Assembly (NCBI RefSeq): GCF_900102745.1 | Contig: NZ_FMZF01000003.1 | Span: forward strand, 388,671 to 452,670 | Origin: Geodermatophilus telluris | Lineage (GTDB): Bacteria > Actinomycetota > Actinomycetes > Mycobacteriales > Geodermatophilaceae | DNA length: 64,000 bases | Direction of reading: 5' to 3' | In this document: positions 18,101 to 26,249 of the stretch, in pieces | Layout: each line of letters starts with the position of its first letter | How positions within the stretch are numbered: the stretch's first letter is position 1 | Translations under genes and position numbers: made by a program | Notes under the pieces: model-generated | Databases searched by the model: none | The model's input: only the letters and a program-made list of their open reading frames with translations | Told to the model about the DNA's origin: nothing

Positions 18101-18247
18101 TGCCGCCGAGCCCTGAGGGAACAGCATCCCGACGACGTATTGCAGGTCGGGCCTGTTGTAAAGGACTTCGTCGTCCCCCTCCGAGGGGCCGACGTAGGCC
18201 GCGCGCACATGGTCGAGCGCCGATTGCTGCGCCGTAGTGAGGCTCAT
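15092..18247 (-). CDS. drmA: DrmA-like SF2 helicase of a DISARM-like system
   Basis: The 1051-residue protein has SF2 helicase motifs in a DrmA arrangement: Walker A FPTGGGKTEAYLG (about 413-425), a Walker B with the unusual QDELH (about 623-627), motif III STATIR (about 660), and motifs V-VI MLSVGIDIPR and QATSRVGRG (about 840-880). Between motifs I and II lies a four-Cys insert (CPWC near 529, CTDERC near 561) that probably binds zinc. The N-terminal 400 residues are the DrmA-specific region. DrmA with DrmB forms the DNA-binding core of DISARM, with a loading site that methylation and free ends are thought to control. Its start overlaps the stop of the upstream NERD-helicase gene by 4 bp. 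Confidence 0.87.
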   Translation of the reverse strand: MSLTTAQQSALDHVRAAYVGPSEGDDEVLYNRPDLQYVVGMLFPQGSAAAESNRSTAAPQVSAPVSEGEVEEDGARVPLAEDWRPSSVAISFVTDSTVALCDVRGGTYARVPEDGPPRWQRRPFAFTALELVKGQPPQQLRADDVPFEIGARWRPFRGGYLVTVHARVLATSTNSDKLDVGLALFQFELDVKPGAGGHILEYDRARAFDLDDESSELRLRYRDRKVYAVGHGMAADWNLDSERCAQVFLTPVPAFIVPSVETTGFAPDVEEAHALRLDELSRMDTAPDDVLSSLGSFVRAFSTWVAAEEARVETFGEQAEIAQTIIARSRAAVRRMEESVDLLRNPDNGQLRQAFALAMAAMRLQMSRAATNRGEPAKEPRWRPFQLGFLLVALASTVDERHADRELVDLIWFPTGGGKTEAYLGLAAIEVFHRRLAHGAAGGGTAIITRYTLRLLTAQQFQRAASLICAMELLRTTDRRAKGMTPFSIGLWVGNDVTPGTAADAKWALERLHKAARPEEANGFQVEGCPWCLAPLVPRRKETDPGRYGFRLVGKDVVIHCTDERCPFNRELPLAVVDEVLFDAPPTILLATVDKFARLQFKPEAGALLGIDTVFRQPSMIIQDELHLLSGPLGTTVAVFDAVIQILLSRGGCSPKIVASTATIRSSEDQVKGLYGRKVALYPPSGLDGDKTFFSQPVESGEGRLYIGLMPQSVSQASALVAAAAPLVELPEVFRKESRASLDSYWTLVMYHNSLRELGRTSALILDDVNGRLETRSERLGLPLRRVRAGRVLELTSRRGPEELPNDLRELRVSADDSDQAIDVVLSSNMLSVGIDIPRLALMLMVGQPKTTAEYIQATSRVGRGDNNGIVVTLFRSNRARDRSHFETFRGYHEALYRSVEPTSVTPWSLASRERSLAGALVALVRHSFRDLASDSSAVLMDLDDSRMSRAMDQLVTSFVESVVRSDAAEKEEAEGDVWSRLRDWDRRAALARKENGTLKYERRAQGDNALLKRFGQSGEGWVVGDSMRSVEPNVAVEVQEPLQEVDRGED

Positions 18248-19764
18248 TCGAGCGTCGCCCCCTGCCGAATGAGCGTCTGCATGCGTCTCCTGTCCGCGTC
18301 GGAAGTCATGATGTGAAGGGACACGCGTGCGCGAGTGACCGCCACGTAGAGGGCCGCGATTCCCTCGCGATCGAACCTCTCAGGCAGGTCGCACACGACC
18401 ACGTGCTCCGCTTCGAGCCCCTTGGCGTACCGCGGGCTCGTGACCGTGATCCCGTCCACGGTCGACGTCGGAGCCGACTGCGACTTCGTGCTGATGATCC
18501 AGATGTCCGACTTGCGTGCGCCTTCGGCCGCCAAGCCCAGTGCGACCTCCGAGGCTTCTTCCACTCCCGCTGCCTCGCCGGACCGGTACCACCGGACCTT
18601 CTCGCCGTGCACGATGCCGGGGTCGCCGACGTCCGCCCCCAGGTACTCCTGGACGACATGGACGATGGCCTTCGTGTTCCGGACGTTCCGGTCGAGGTCG
18701 AACGACGGCGCCTCGTCGGCCACGAGCTCATACACGTCGCGGTCGAATTGGCCGTCGACGTGAGCCTGATTGTTCGGGTCCAGGAACATGCGCCATCGCC
18801 CGTGGGCCCGGCCCCCCGAGATGACTCTGTCGAGCCGGTCCATGCCCTCGGCCGTCATGAGGTCCTGTGCTTCGTCGACGAGCACGACGTCGTAGGTCTT
18901 GTCGCCACCCAAGGCGCTGAAGGGCAGGATGTCGATCGCCCTGTCGGAGATGCGCGCCTCGAAGAAGGCCACGAGCGCCGGCGACCCGAAGGTGATCAGG
19001 ACCGACCGTGCCGCACTCGCCTCTTGTTTCGCCGCCTCCACCAGCAGGAGGGACTTGCCGGTCCCGGCGCCCCCGAGCACCATCATGCGTCGGTTCCGCG
19101 CGAGCGACGCCAGGACGCGTGCCTGGTCCTCGGTGGCTCGGTTTTGCGCCTCGAGCACCGCACCGCGGTGCGCGTCCATGACGGGCATGCGGGTGAACTC
19201 ACCGAAGAGGCGCGTCCGCAGATCGTCGCTCCGGGCGAGTCTCTGACGGGCGGGGGGTTGGCGGCTCCCCGCGACGAGGGCATCAAGAGCGCTCACCAAT
19301 CCGGCGGCCGTCATCGCCTCCTTGGCGAGCCAGTGCGTCGGCTTCCACTCGACCGAGTGCGGCGGAGCGTCGATGTCAGGCGTGATGACGATGGCCTCGT
19401 GGGGGAACCACCCCACCCCTTCCTCCTGAAGGATGTCCCTCAGCGCATACATCGCGGAGCGGGCCTGCTCCATGGGCGAGCCGCCGAGTCGGTGCCAGTC
19501 GCCGCGGCGATCGACCGAATACCACACGCCGTCGTGCTTTCGGACGCCGCCGCCCTTCACCTCGACGACTACGACGACCCCCTTCCAGAGGACGACGAAG
19601 TCGGCCTCTGCCTGCTGCTTGTAGGCGTGGGATCGCAGTTTGAGCGAGTGGAAGGCGACTGCGTCAGCCGGTCCGTCGACGGTTTGCAGCAGACGCGCAA
19701 CGAAGCGCTCCGCGTCGCTGTCCGCCGTCTTGACGATGTCGACCAGGTCGGGGACAAGGATCAT
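18244..19764 (-). CDS. NERD nuclease-UvrD-like helicase
   Basis: The ATG at 19764 overlaps the upstream stop (ATGA), which fixes the start. The 506-residue product has an N-terminal NERD domain with nuclease core EADFVVLW...VVVEVKGGG (about 53-72). It is followed by an SF1 ATPase: Walker A GGAGTGKSLLL (about 230), Walker B VLVDEAQDL (about 296) and motif VI ALYVAVTRARVSLH near the end. It would couple 5'/3' end or single-strand processing to cleavage. DISARM operons usually carry DrmC in this place, so this protein may supply the nuclease of the system. A shorter relative is cut off at 1-717. Nuclease residues are intact by eye. Confidence 0.85.
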   Translation of the reverse strand: MILVPDLVDIVKTADSDAERFVARLLQTVDGPADAVAFHSLKLRSHAYKQQAEADFVVLWKGVVVVVEVKGGGVRKHDGVWYSVDRRGDWHRLGGSPMEQARSAMYALRDILQEEGVGWFPHEAIVITPDIDAPPHSVEWKPTHWLAKEAMTAAGLVSALDALVAGSRQPPARQRLARSDDLRTRLFGEFTRMPVMDAHRGAVLEAQNRATEDQARVLASLARNRRMMVLGGAGTGKSLLLVEAAKQEASAARSVLITFGSPALVAFFEARISDRAIDILPFSALGGDKTYDVVLVDEAQDLMTAEGMDRLDRVISGGRAHGRWRMFLDPNNQAHVDGQFDRDVYELVADEAPSFDLDRNVRNTKAIVHVVQEYLGADVGDPGIVHGEKVRWYRSGEAAGVEEASEVALGLAAEGARKSDIWIISTKSQSAPTSTVDGITVTSPRYAKGLEAEHVVVCDLPERFDREGIAALYVAVTRARVSLHIMTSDADRRRMQTLIRQGATLE

Positions 19765-22700
19765 CCTTCTTGCTCCTGCCACAAGTCCTCGTAGGCGCGG
19801 AAGCCGAGAAGTTCGTTGATGTCCCCGAAGTTGTCGGCCATGTCCACGATGAGGCACTCATCCTTGCCGCCGTTCGCAGGCCCGCGCAGCCCTCGGCCGG
19901 CCATCTGTATGTAGGCGCTCGGGCTGAACGTCGGGCGAGCGATGTACAACGCGCGGACACCGGGCGCATCGAACCCTTGGATCAGGAGATCGCAGTTCGT
20001 CAGGACGCGCAGTTTGCCCGCCTTGAACCTGTCGATGATGTCTCGCCGCTCCTGCCGACCCGTCTGACCGCTGACGGATGCGGCCTCGACGTCTCGGTAT
20101 CGCAGGGTCGCCGCGAGGACCTGCGCGGAGAGGACGTTGGGCGTGAAAACGAGGACCGGCCAGGTCGGATCGAGCTTCATGATGTGGTCCACCAGGATCG
20201 TCATGCGCCTGTGATCCTGACCGATTCGGTCGAGGACGTTCGGAGCGAGTCGCCGCTTCTGTGTGGCCTCCTCGCGTTCGGAGCGAGTGAGCTTCACCTC
20301 CACGCCGTCCAGCACGTCGTGCTGCACACTCGCGAGCACGCCCAGCGCGACGAGTTCCTTGTACGGGTTCTTGTCCTCGTCGAACGCCTGCAATTTTCGG
20401 TTGCCGAACCGGCTCGCGAGGGCTCGCGTGCCCTCGCCTGAGTGACCACCCTTGAACGGTGTTGCGGAGAGTCCGACCAGCGGCCGCGCCCACCCGTGCC
20501 CGGCGATCCCGAGCCACGTGAGGAGGCGCGTGTATCGCTCGGAGCCACCAGCACGGTGCCCTTCGTCCACGATCACCGCCGACGGTTCCCTCAGCCACTC
20601 GTACTCGGGGGATTCGCGGATTACGTCGAGCTTGGCGTCGGTTGCCACGATGACGCTGAACTCCGTGTCGGGCTCGTGGACGACGTTGTTCTCCCACAGC
20701 CGTCCCACCGTCAGTGGGCGCTCGTCGCCGAGTCCCCGCCAAACAGTGCTCCATGTCTGGACGGCCTGTTCGCAGAGTTCCTGTGACTGGGCGATCCACA
20801 GAACCGGGCCACGCAGCTTGCCCTCGATGAACAGACGGAGGACCGTCTCGGAGGCCACTCGCGTCTTGCCGGCGCCCGTCGGCAGCTCGACCATCGCCTT
20901 GAGTGCTCGGCCGTCCTGGCGCGCGGTCACGACCTCACGAAGCTTCCCGCTGATGTCCTGCTGGAAAGGGTGAAGGCTACTGAGCCTGACAGCCCCTGGG
21001 ACCACGAACTCGTCGTCCTGATGCTCGAGGCGGCGGCCGGCGTACTCCGTCCCGAAGCCCATCTTCCGGAGCCATGAGATGGCGGCCGCCCCGCCGGCCC
21101 ACGCGGTCGGGACGTCCGTGAAGCCCTCCCGTCTGAACAGCTCGGCGAGCAGCTTGATCGAGTCCGAGCCGTAGACCGTCAGATACAAGTCGGCGACCGA
21201 CGTCGAAGCGTCGACGAGTCCCTGAGCTTCCAGAGCCGGCCAGAGCCCGCGCGGAAGTTCGTCCCGAAGGTCGTCATCACCGAAGTAGATTTCGAGCCGT
21301 TCCACATCGGTCGCGGCGGCGACGGCCTGCTGCCGCAGCTGCTCGAGTCTGTGGTCCAGTCCCGCCTTGATGACATTGCTCAGGTCAGCATTGTTGAACC
21401 GCAGGTCGAAGGCCTCGTCCACGATCTTCAGCAGCCGCTCCTCGCTCACAGCGCTGTGGACGACGAGATTCAAGCCGTCCAGGTGCCACTCGAGCGACTG
21501 GTCCTCGACACCGTCCTCCGTCGTGACGCGTTTGGTCACCCTCGCTGCGCGCGTCACGGAGGCGTTTGCCAGGTTGCTGGCCACGAACGTGGATCTGAGG
21601 CCGGGGAACAGGTCCAGCACAGGTTCACTGACCTGCTGCCCCTCGATGAGCATCGAGAAGGCGAAGCTGTCTTCGAACCGCTGGCAGCCGACGGCCTCGG
21701 CGAACTTCTCCGCCAATTCCTGCGACATACGCAGGTATGGGCGCTGTCGAGACGCGAGGAAAGCGCTCTGCTCGTCGCTGATAGCCAGGTAGACGGCCTT
21801 GGTCGGCCTTGCCTCGAGCGCGCGACCGACCCGTGCCGGGATCTGCGGTGGCTGCGCGCCTGGGTAGGCGATGCGGCTCGCCCGGAGGACGAAGTCGGTC
21901 AGGACGTCGTCCCGGATCGCCGGGGGTAGAATCTCGGACTGCAGTGCCGTCCGGAGCAGCGACGGAGGTATGTCTTCAAGTTCGTCAGGGAGTCCCAGTG
22001 CCTTGGCGACCTCGCCTGGCCCCTCGAACAGCGGCAACAGGTCGCGGTACAAGAGGAGCGACGGTGCGACGACCTCTTGCGGCGCACGGTATCCCCGCGA
22101 CGACCTGACCAGGCCCGCTTGTTCCACAGCCCACCGAACGGGCGAAGGCACGGCTCGACTCACTCCTGAGTCGACGTCTTCGGCGTCCCACGGCGCATCG
22201 CCGAAGGACAGGAGCGCGCGCGTCCACGTCTCACGCGTCTGATCGGACGCGCCGGCATCGCGCAGGATGAGCAGCAACGAGAAAGGGCCCGGTCCCTGCC
22301 CGGGAAAGAGGTCGATCCGCTCGATCGGCCGTTCGCCGGATCCGAGGCGCGAGTTCAGTGTTTCCAGCACCCACTTCCGGTAGTCCTCGTTGAGAGGCTC
22401 GTCCTCCAGGTCGTAGGTCTTTACGGGCTGCCGGACCACGCCCAGGGCATACGCAACCTGCGGCAGGCATCTCTGGCGGTCCAAGACCATCGACGCGTAG
22501 GCGCCGGTCAACGGTTCATCGAGGTCGACTACCTGCTGCGGCCAGGCCCATCCCCCGTCGCGGGTCGGCACCTTGACCGCGGACTCCGTATGGCGCTTGA
22601 TCGCCTGGACCGCGTCCCCGGGCGACACTTCCAGGACGGCGTCCCAAAACCTCGAGAGGTCCTCGTCTCCGGCGTCCGTCGTCAGCCTGGCGACACGCGC

Positions 22701-24482
22701 ACCAAGAACAGCGATGGGGTCGAGGTTCCGGAAGCCTGCCTCCCGAAGGAGTTTCTCGATCCCGGGCTGAGCCAGGAACGAGGGTCGGACGAAGACGGCA
22801 CCCTCGATCTCGATGTCCTCCTCGCGCTCGAGGAACACGACGCTCTTGTCGCTCAGTGCGTGAAGGCCGTCAGTAGCAGGGATAACTCTTGCCTGCTCGA
22901 TATCCGGGAGGCTCCGGTATCCCATGACGAACCTGAGCGCATTCGCCGCGGAGATGTCGTCGTCACCATCGGCCCATTCGCGCAGCCACGAAAGGACGCC
23001 TCGCCTCGGCATCACTTCGAGGGCACGCCTCATGTCCCGACTGTCTTCTTCTACAAACTCAGCGCTGATGCCGACGGCGAACAGCTGGCGGAGTCGGCTC
23101 ACCCGCTGCAAGGAGGTGTAGCAGCGCCAGTGAGGGACATCGTTGGCGGTGTTCGGAGAGTCCATCCACGCCGCGTGAATGGTCTCGTCCACGGTTATCG
23201 AGAAGTCGAGAGGGCGTAGATCTTCCGCGTGCTTGAGGTCACCGACGGCATCCGGGATGAGCGCCACCTCGCGCGACAAGAGCGGAACGTGGGCGCAAAG
23301 CAGCCCATCGCCGAAGGATCGCTCCTCGCGACCACGCGCCGGCAGGTAGTCCAGGTGCGCGGCCCGATCCTCGCTAGTGCTGAGACGAGGCAGTACGCCC
23401 ACGAACATCTCCGCGAGCGTCTTGACGATCTCACGGTTGTAGTCGTTGCGGAGCAACGTCGTCCGGTCGTCGTTGACGCTCCACGGAGCGTTGAACAGGG
23501 CCGATGCTGACGTCTCGTCCTGCAATGGGAAGTACGACCAGAACCGGCCTACACGCTGCTGCGCATGACGCACAGGCACCGCGACGGTGACCTTGACCTT
23601 GTCGCGAGAGACGGCCTCACCGACCTCGTGGCGCGCTTTCGCCGACGGCTCATGCATACGCTCGGCGACGATCCATTCGTCACCGCTGCCATCGGGACGT
23701 TCGATCTTGAAGATCCCACCGCCAAGTTCGCGGGACACGTGACTTGTTTCGAACCCGTCCTCCCCAAGCACGCGCAACTTGACTTCGCGGACGGAACCGA
23801 CGAAGAGCAAGAACTCCGATGCGAAGGAAGCGATCTCATCTCGCAGCCGCCTGGTGTTCCTTGCGCTCGGCAGCTTGACGATGGTGGCAGCCCACTCGGC
23901 GAGCTCGGCGAGAATCGGATCGGCACCGAACTCGTCTTCGGGTTCGATGAGGGTCGCTGTACGCAGGATCGGGTATCGCTTCGCACGCGCGCCAAGGGCC
24001 GCCAGTTCCGATCGTGACTGCGCAGAGTTGAACTCGAACGACACCGAGCGACTGAATACCTGCGGCGAATCGGACACTGCGAGAACCGACTTGAAACCGA
24101 GACCGAAGCGACCGATCTCGTCGCCTCGCTTGCCGCTGAGGTGCGCATGCATGATCGCCGTAAGGCCGCTTTTCGAGAACGGGCGCCCCGCGTTGGCGCA
24201 GTAGAGCGTCCCCCTGCGCTCGTCGAGCACGATCTCGACGCGGCCTCGATGCTTCGATACTTCTCCGCCGCGCGTCCCTGACATCGCGTCAGCCGCGTTT
24301 TGGACGAGCTCGAGGAGCGTCCGGTTTGCATACCCGCCTACCCGGATGGATTCCTCGTGGTTCGCGTGCTCAGTGATCAGATTGGGGTTCGCTCGGTACG
24401 AGGCGATAGCACTGTCGAACAGCGCGTGCACTTCCTTGGCAAGGCCAGCGTCAGAGTTCCATGCTGAACTCGTCGTCACCAT
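19761..24482 (-). CDS. Sacsin-like GHKL ATPase fused to SF2 helicase
   Basis: The 1573-residue product begins with a GHKL ATPase of the sacsin/HSP90-like group: LLELVQNAADAM (N box, about 56-67), YCANAGRPFSKSGL (about 94-107) and RFGLGFKSVL (G2 box, about 125). A long middle region of about 900 residues has no recognised motif. The C-terminus is an SF2 helicase: ELPTGAGKTRVA (about 1196), VIVDEGHRAGG (about 1302), LVGLSATPFKGG, then NCDLLIQGFDAPG and QMAGRGLRGP (about 1527). Two ATP-driven machines in one chain suggest a clamp or chaperone-like sensor that controls a translocase. It is the first of four tightly coupled genes leading into NERD-helicase, DrmA and DrmB. Codon usage is somewhat less GC-extreme than in flanking genes, consistent with transfer. 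I know no characterised homologue in DISARM. Confidence 0.82.
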   Translation of the reverse strand: MVTTSSAWNSDAGLAKEVHALFDSAIASYRANPNLITEHANHEESIRVGGYANRTLLELVQNAADAMSGTRGGEVSKHRGRVEIVLDERRGTLYCANAGRPFSKSGLTAIMHAHLSGKRGDEIGRFGLGFKSVLAVSDSPQVFSRSVSFEFNSAQSRSELAALGARAKRYPILRTATLIEPEDEFGADPILAELAEWAATIVKLPSARNTRRLRDEIASFASEFLLFVGSVREVKLRVLGEDGFETSHVSRELGGGIFKIERPDGSGDEWIVAERMHEPSAKARHEVGEAVSRDKVKVTVAVPVRHAQQRVGRFWSYFPLQDETSASALFNAPWSVNDDRTTLLRNDYNREIVKTLAEMFVGVLPRLSTSEDRAAHLDYLPARGREERSFGDGLLCAHVPLLSREVALIPDAVGDLKHAEDLRPLDFSITVDETIHAAWMDSPNTANDVPHWRCYTSLQRVSRLRQLFAVGISAEFVEEDSRDMRRALEVMPRRGVLSWLREWADGDDDISAANALRFVMGYRSLPDIEQARVIPATDGLHALSDKSVVFLEREEDIEIEGAVFVRPSFLAQPGIEKLLREAGFRNLDPIAVLGARVARLTTDAGDEDLSRFWDAVLEVSPGDAVQAIKRHTESAVKVPTRDGGWAWPQQVVDLDEPLTGAYASMVLDRQRCLPQVAYALGVVRQPVKTYDLEDEPLNEDYRKWVLETLNSRLGSGERPIERIDLFPGQGPGPFSLLLILRDAGASDQTRETWTRALLSFGDAPWDAEDVDSGVSRAVPSPVRWAVEQAGLVRSSRGYRAPQEVVAPSLLLYRDLLPLFEGPGEVAKALGLPDELEDIPPSLLRTALQSEILPPAIRDDVLTDFVLRASRIAYPGAQPPQIPARVGRALEARPTKAVYLAISDEQSAFLASRQRPYLRMSQELAEKFAEAVGCQRFEDSFAFSMLIEGQQVSEPVLDLFPGLRSTFVASNLANASVTRAARVTKRVTTEDGVEDQSLEWHLDGLNLVVHSAVSEERLLKIVDEAFDLRFNNADLSNVIKAGLDHRLEQLRQQAVAAATDVERLEIYFGDDDLRDELPRGLWPALEAQGLVDASTSVADLYLTVYGSDSIKLLAELFRREGFTDVPTAWAGGAAAISWLRKMGFGTEYAGRRLEHQDDEFVVPGAVRLSSLHPFQQDISGKLREVVTARQDGRALKAMVELPTGAGKTRVASETVLRLFIEGKLRGPVLWIAQSQELCEQAVQTWSTVWRGLGDERPLTVGRLWENNVVHEPDTEFSVIVATDAKLDVIRESPEYEWLREPSAVIVDEGHRAGGSERYTRLLTWLGIAGHGWARPLVGLSATPFKGGHSGEGTRALASRFGNRKLQAFDEDKNPYKELVALGVLASVQHDVLDGVEVKLTRSEREEATQKRRLAPNVLDRIGQDHRRMTILVDHIMKLDPTWPVLVFTPNVLSAQVLAATLRYRDVEAASVSGQTGRQERRDIIDRFKAGKLRVLTNCDLLIQGFDAPGVRALYIARPTFSPSAYIQMAGRGLRGPANGGKDECLIVDMADNFGDINELLGFRAYEDLWQEQEG

Positions 24483-24877
24483 GCTTAATGACTCCTAGGT
24501 TCTGTCGTCGATCGACGCTCACCGGCGCTAGAGCGCACGCGAGGCGTGGCCCGCGGCCTATGGGTACAGCGCCGAGGGCGCATGCGTGCTGATGACCTGC
24601 TCGCCGCGGCGTTTCAGTTGCTGCCGTCCAGGGTGGGACCCGCCTCGGTCACGCGTGACTGCACCGGAAGCCTTGACCTGACCGGACCCCACACGGCCCG
24701 CTGATGCATCTCGTCTTCTCGAGAGTTGTGGCCCAGCACATAGCGGACCGTAGGCGAACGCCATCGCAGAGCAACAGAGCTTCCGGACCTGCGTGCCTCG
24801 AAAGTGACCACAGTGAACGATGGGCCGAAGGACGGCGCAGACCCCTCAAGCGGGTCACCACCGGGCGAGCGGTGCAG
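24483..24877. other. Intergenic leader of the DISARM-like operon
   Basis: This stretch of 395 bp lies between the methyltransferase stop at 24878 and the GHKL-helicase start at 24482, both minus strand. It holds no convincing gene. A separate promoter for the four-gene operon probably lies here, but I see no clear -35/-10 pair or operator. Confidence 0.4.
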
Positions 24878-26017
24878 CTAGTCCAAGCCCGCGGCGTCAC
24901 CGACGGCGTCGAGCCGTCCAGCCACTACACGGGCCACGGCTTCGGCCAGGGGCGGCGGGACAGCGTTACCGATCTGACGGGCGATGGCGGCCTTGCTGCC
25001 GCACCACACGTGCCGCTCGTCGAAGCCCTGGACGACGGCGGCCTCTGCGTGGGTTAGTGCGCGGTTGATCTGCACCCCGCCGTTCTCCCATTGAGGGTGG
25101 AGAAAGCGGCCCTTCTCGGGACGAAAGAACTCGGTCCGCATGGTCACGGCAGGCTTGTCCCACTCAAGACGCCCCAACACATCGCCGGCACCCTTCGTGT
25201 GCCTACGCCAGCAGGGGTACTGCAGCTCATCAGGCAGATGAAAGCGCGACTGCCCCGGTGCGATGTGCGCGTATCGGATCTCCGACGTGAGGTCGTAATG
25301 CCGTGTCAAATGCAGATCGTGAAGCTTGAACGCTCCTTCGACCGACTTCCCTTGGAAATCGACGGTGCTCTCCGGCAGCCACACCTTACGAACTTCGGGC
25401 TCCAGCAGCACGGGACCTTCGAGGAACGCCTCGCGCAGGCTTCGCCAGCGGGATAGCTCACCAACCGGGGCCTTCGCATGGGTCTGAACCGGGTCGGCAA
25501 CGGGCCCGATACGTGACCCGACCACGATGGTCCGGATCCGCTTCTGAGGCGTGCCGAAGTCGGCCGCGTTCAACCGGAAGACCTGTGTCCGGAAGTCGGC
25601 GAGCTCGCCCCCGTCGCCGGCGGCTACACGGAGAAGGACGAACTCGGGAGTCCGCGCGAACCGGTCCACGTTCTCGAAGACGAACATGCGCGCATCGGAC
25701 TCACGCACGATTCGAACGAACTGGCGCCAGAGCTGGTTGCGGAGGTCGTTCGGGTCCCGTTGGCCAAGAGCCGAGAAGCCCTGGCACGGCGGCCCGCCAA
25801 TGACTACATCGACCTCCGGGACGTCGGTGAAGCCCGCGATGTCCCCGGCAAAGGTGTGATCACCGCTGGGATCGAAATTGGCCGCGTAGGTCGCAGCGGC
25901 AGCGCGGTCGATCTCAACCGCGCCAACAGAGTCGAAGCCGCCCTGATCCAAGAAACCCCGGGTCATCCCGCCGCAACCGGCGAACAGGTCGAGCAATGTG
26001 AACCTGTTCCCCCGCAC
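24878..26017 (-). CDS. C5-cytosine DNA methyltransferase (first of a related pair)
   Basis: The 379-residue product has the ordered motifs of C5 methyltransferases: LFAGCGGMTRGF (motif I, residues 11-22), GGPPCQGFSALGQR with the catalytic Cys at about 78 (motif IV), FENVDRF (motif VI, about 114), FGTPQKRIR (motif VIII) and RQIGNAVPP (motif X) near the end. It methylates cytosine in a specific duplex site; the site cannot be read from sequence. It resembles the enzyme at 34071 throughout, including the C-terminal target-recognition part (LHLTR, TEFFRPEKGRFLHP against TEFFKPEKGRYLHP). It is divergent from the Z1 gene with about 230 bp between and is set apart from the DISARM-like genes by 395 bp. 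It could protect sites for either system; similarity to 34071 favours the Z1/MORC one. Confidence 0.92.
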   Translation of the reverse strand: MRGNRFTLLDLFAGCGGMTRGFLDQGGFDSVGAVEIDRAAAATYAANFDPSGDHTFAGDIAGFTDVPEVDVVIGGPPCQGFSALGQRDPNDLRNQLWRQFVRIVRESDARMFVFENVDRFARTPEFVLLRVAAGDGGELADFRTQVFRLNAADFGTPQKRIRTIVVGSRIGPVADPVQTHAKAPVGELSRWRSLREAFLEGPVLLEPEVRKVWLPESTVDFQGKSVEGAFKLHDLHLTRHYDLTSEIRYAHIAPGQSRFHLPDELQYPCWRRHTKGAGDVLGRLEWDKPAVTMRTEFFRPEKGRFLHPQWENGGVQINRALTHAEAAVVQGFDERHVWCGSKAAIARQIGNAVPPPLAEAVARVVAGRLDAVGDAAGLD

Positions 26018-26249
26018 GGCCCCACGCTAGCCGGCAGCACTGACAGTGAGGGCCACCGACCCGCCGTCATCGAAGTTGCCGCCCATGGGTCGCTCGGCTG
26101 GGCCGGGACGCTCACTTGCCTGCGGAGCGCGCCACATGGGCACCCTTCGGAACACCAGCCCCGTCGTGCCCGCCAAGCGGCGCTCGCCCACGCAGGGCAC
26201 CGACTCATCTGCTTACCCTCTTCAGAGCATCGCCAACGAAGGAGACTCG

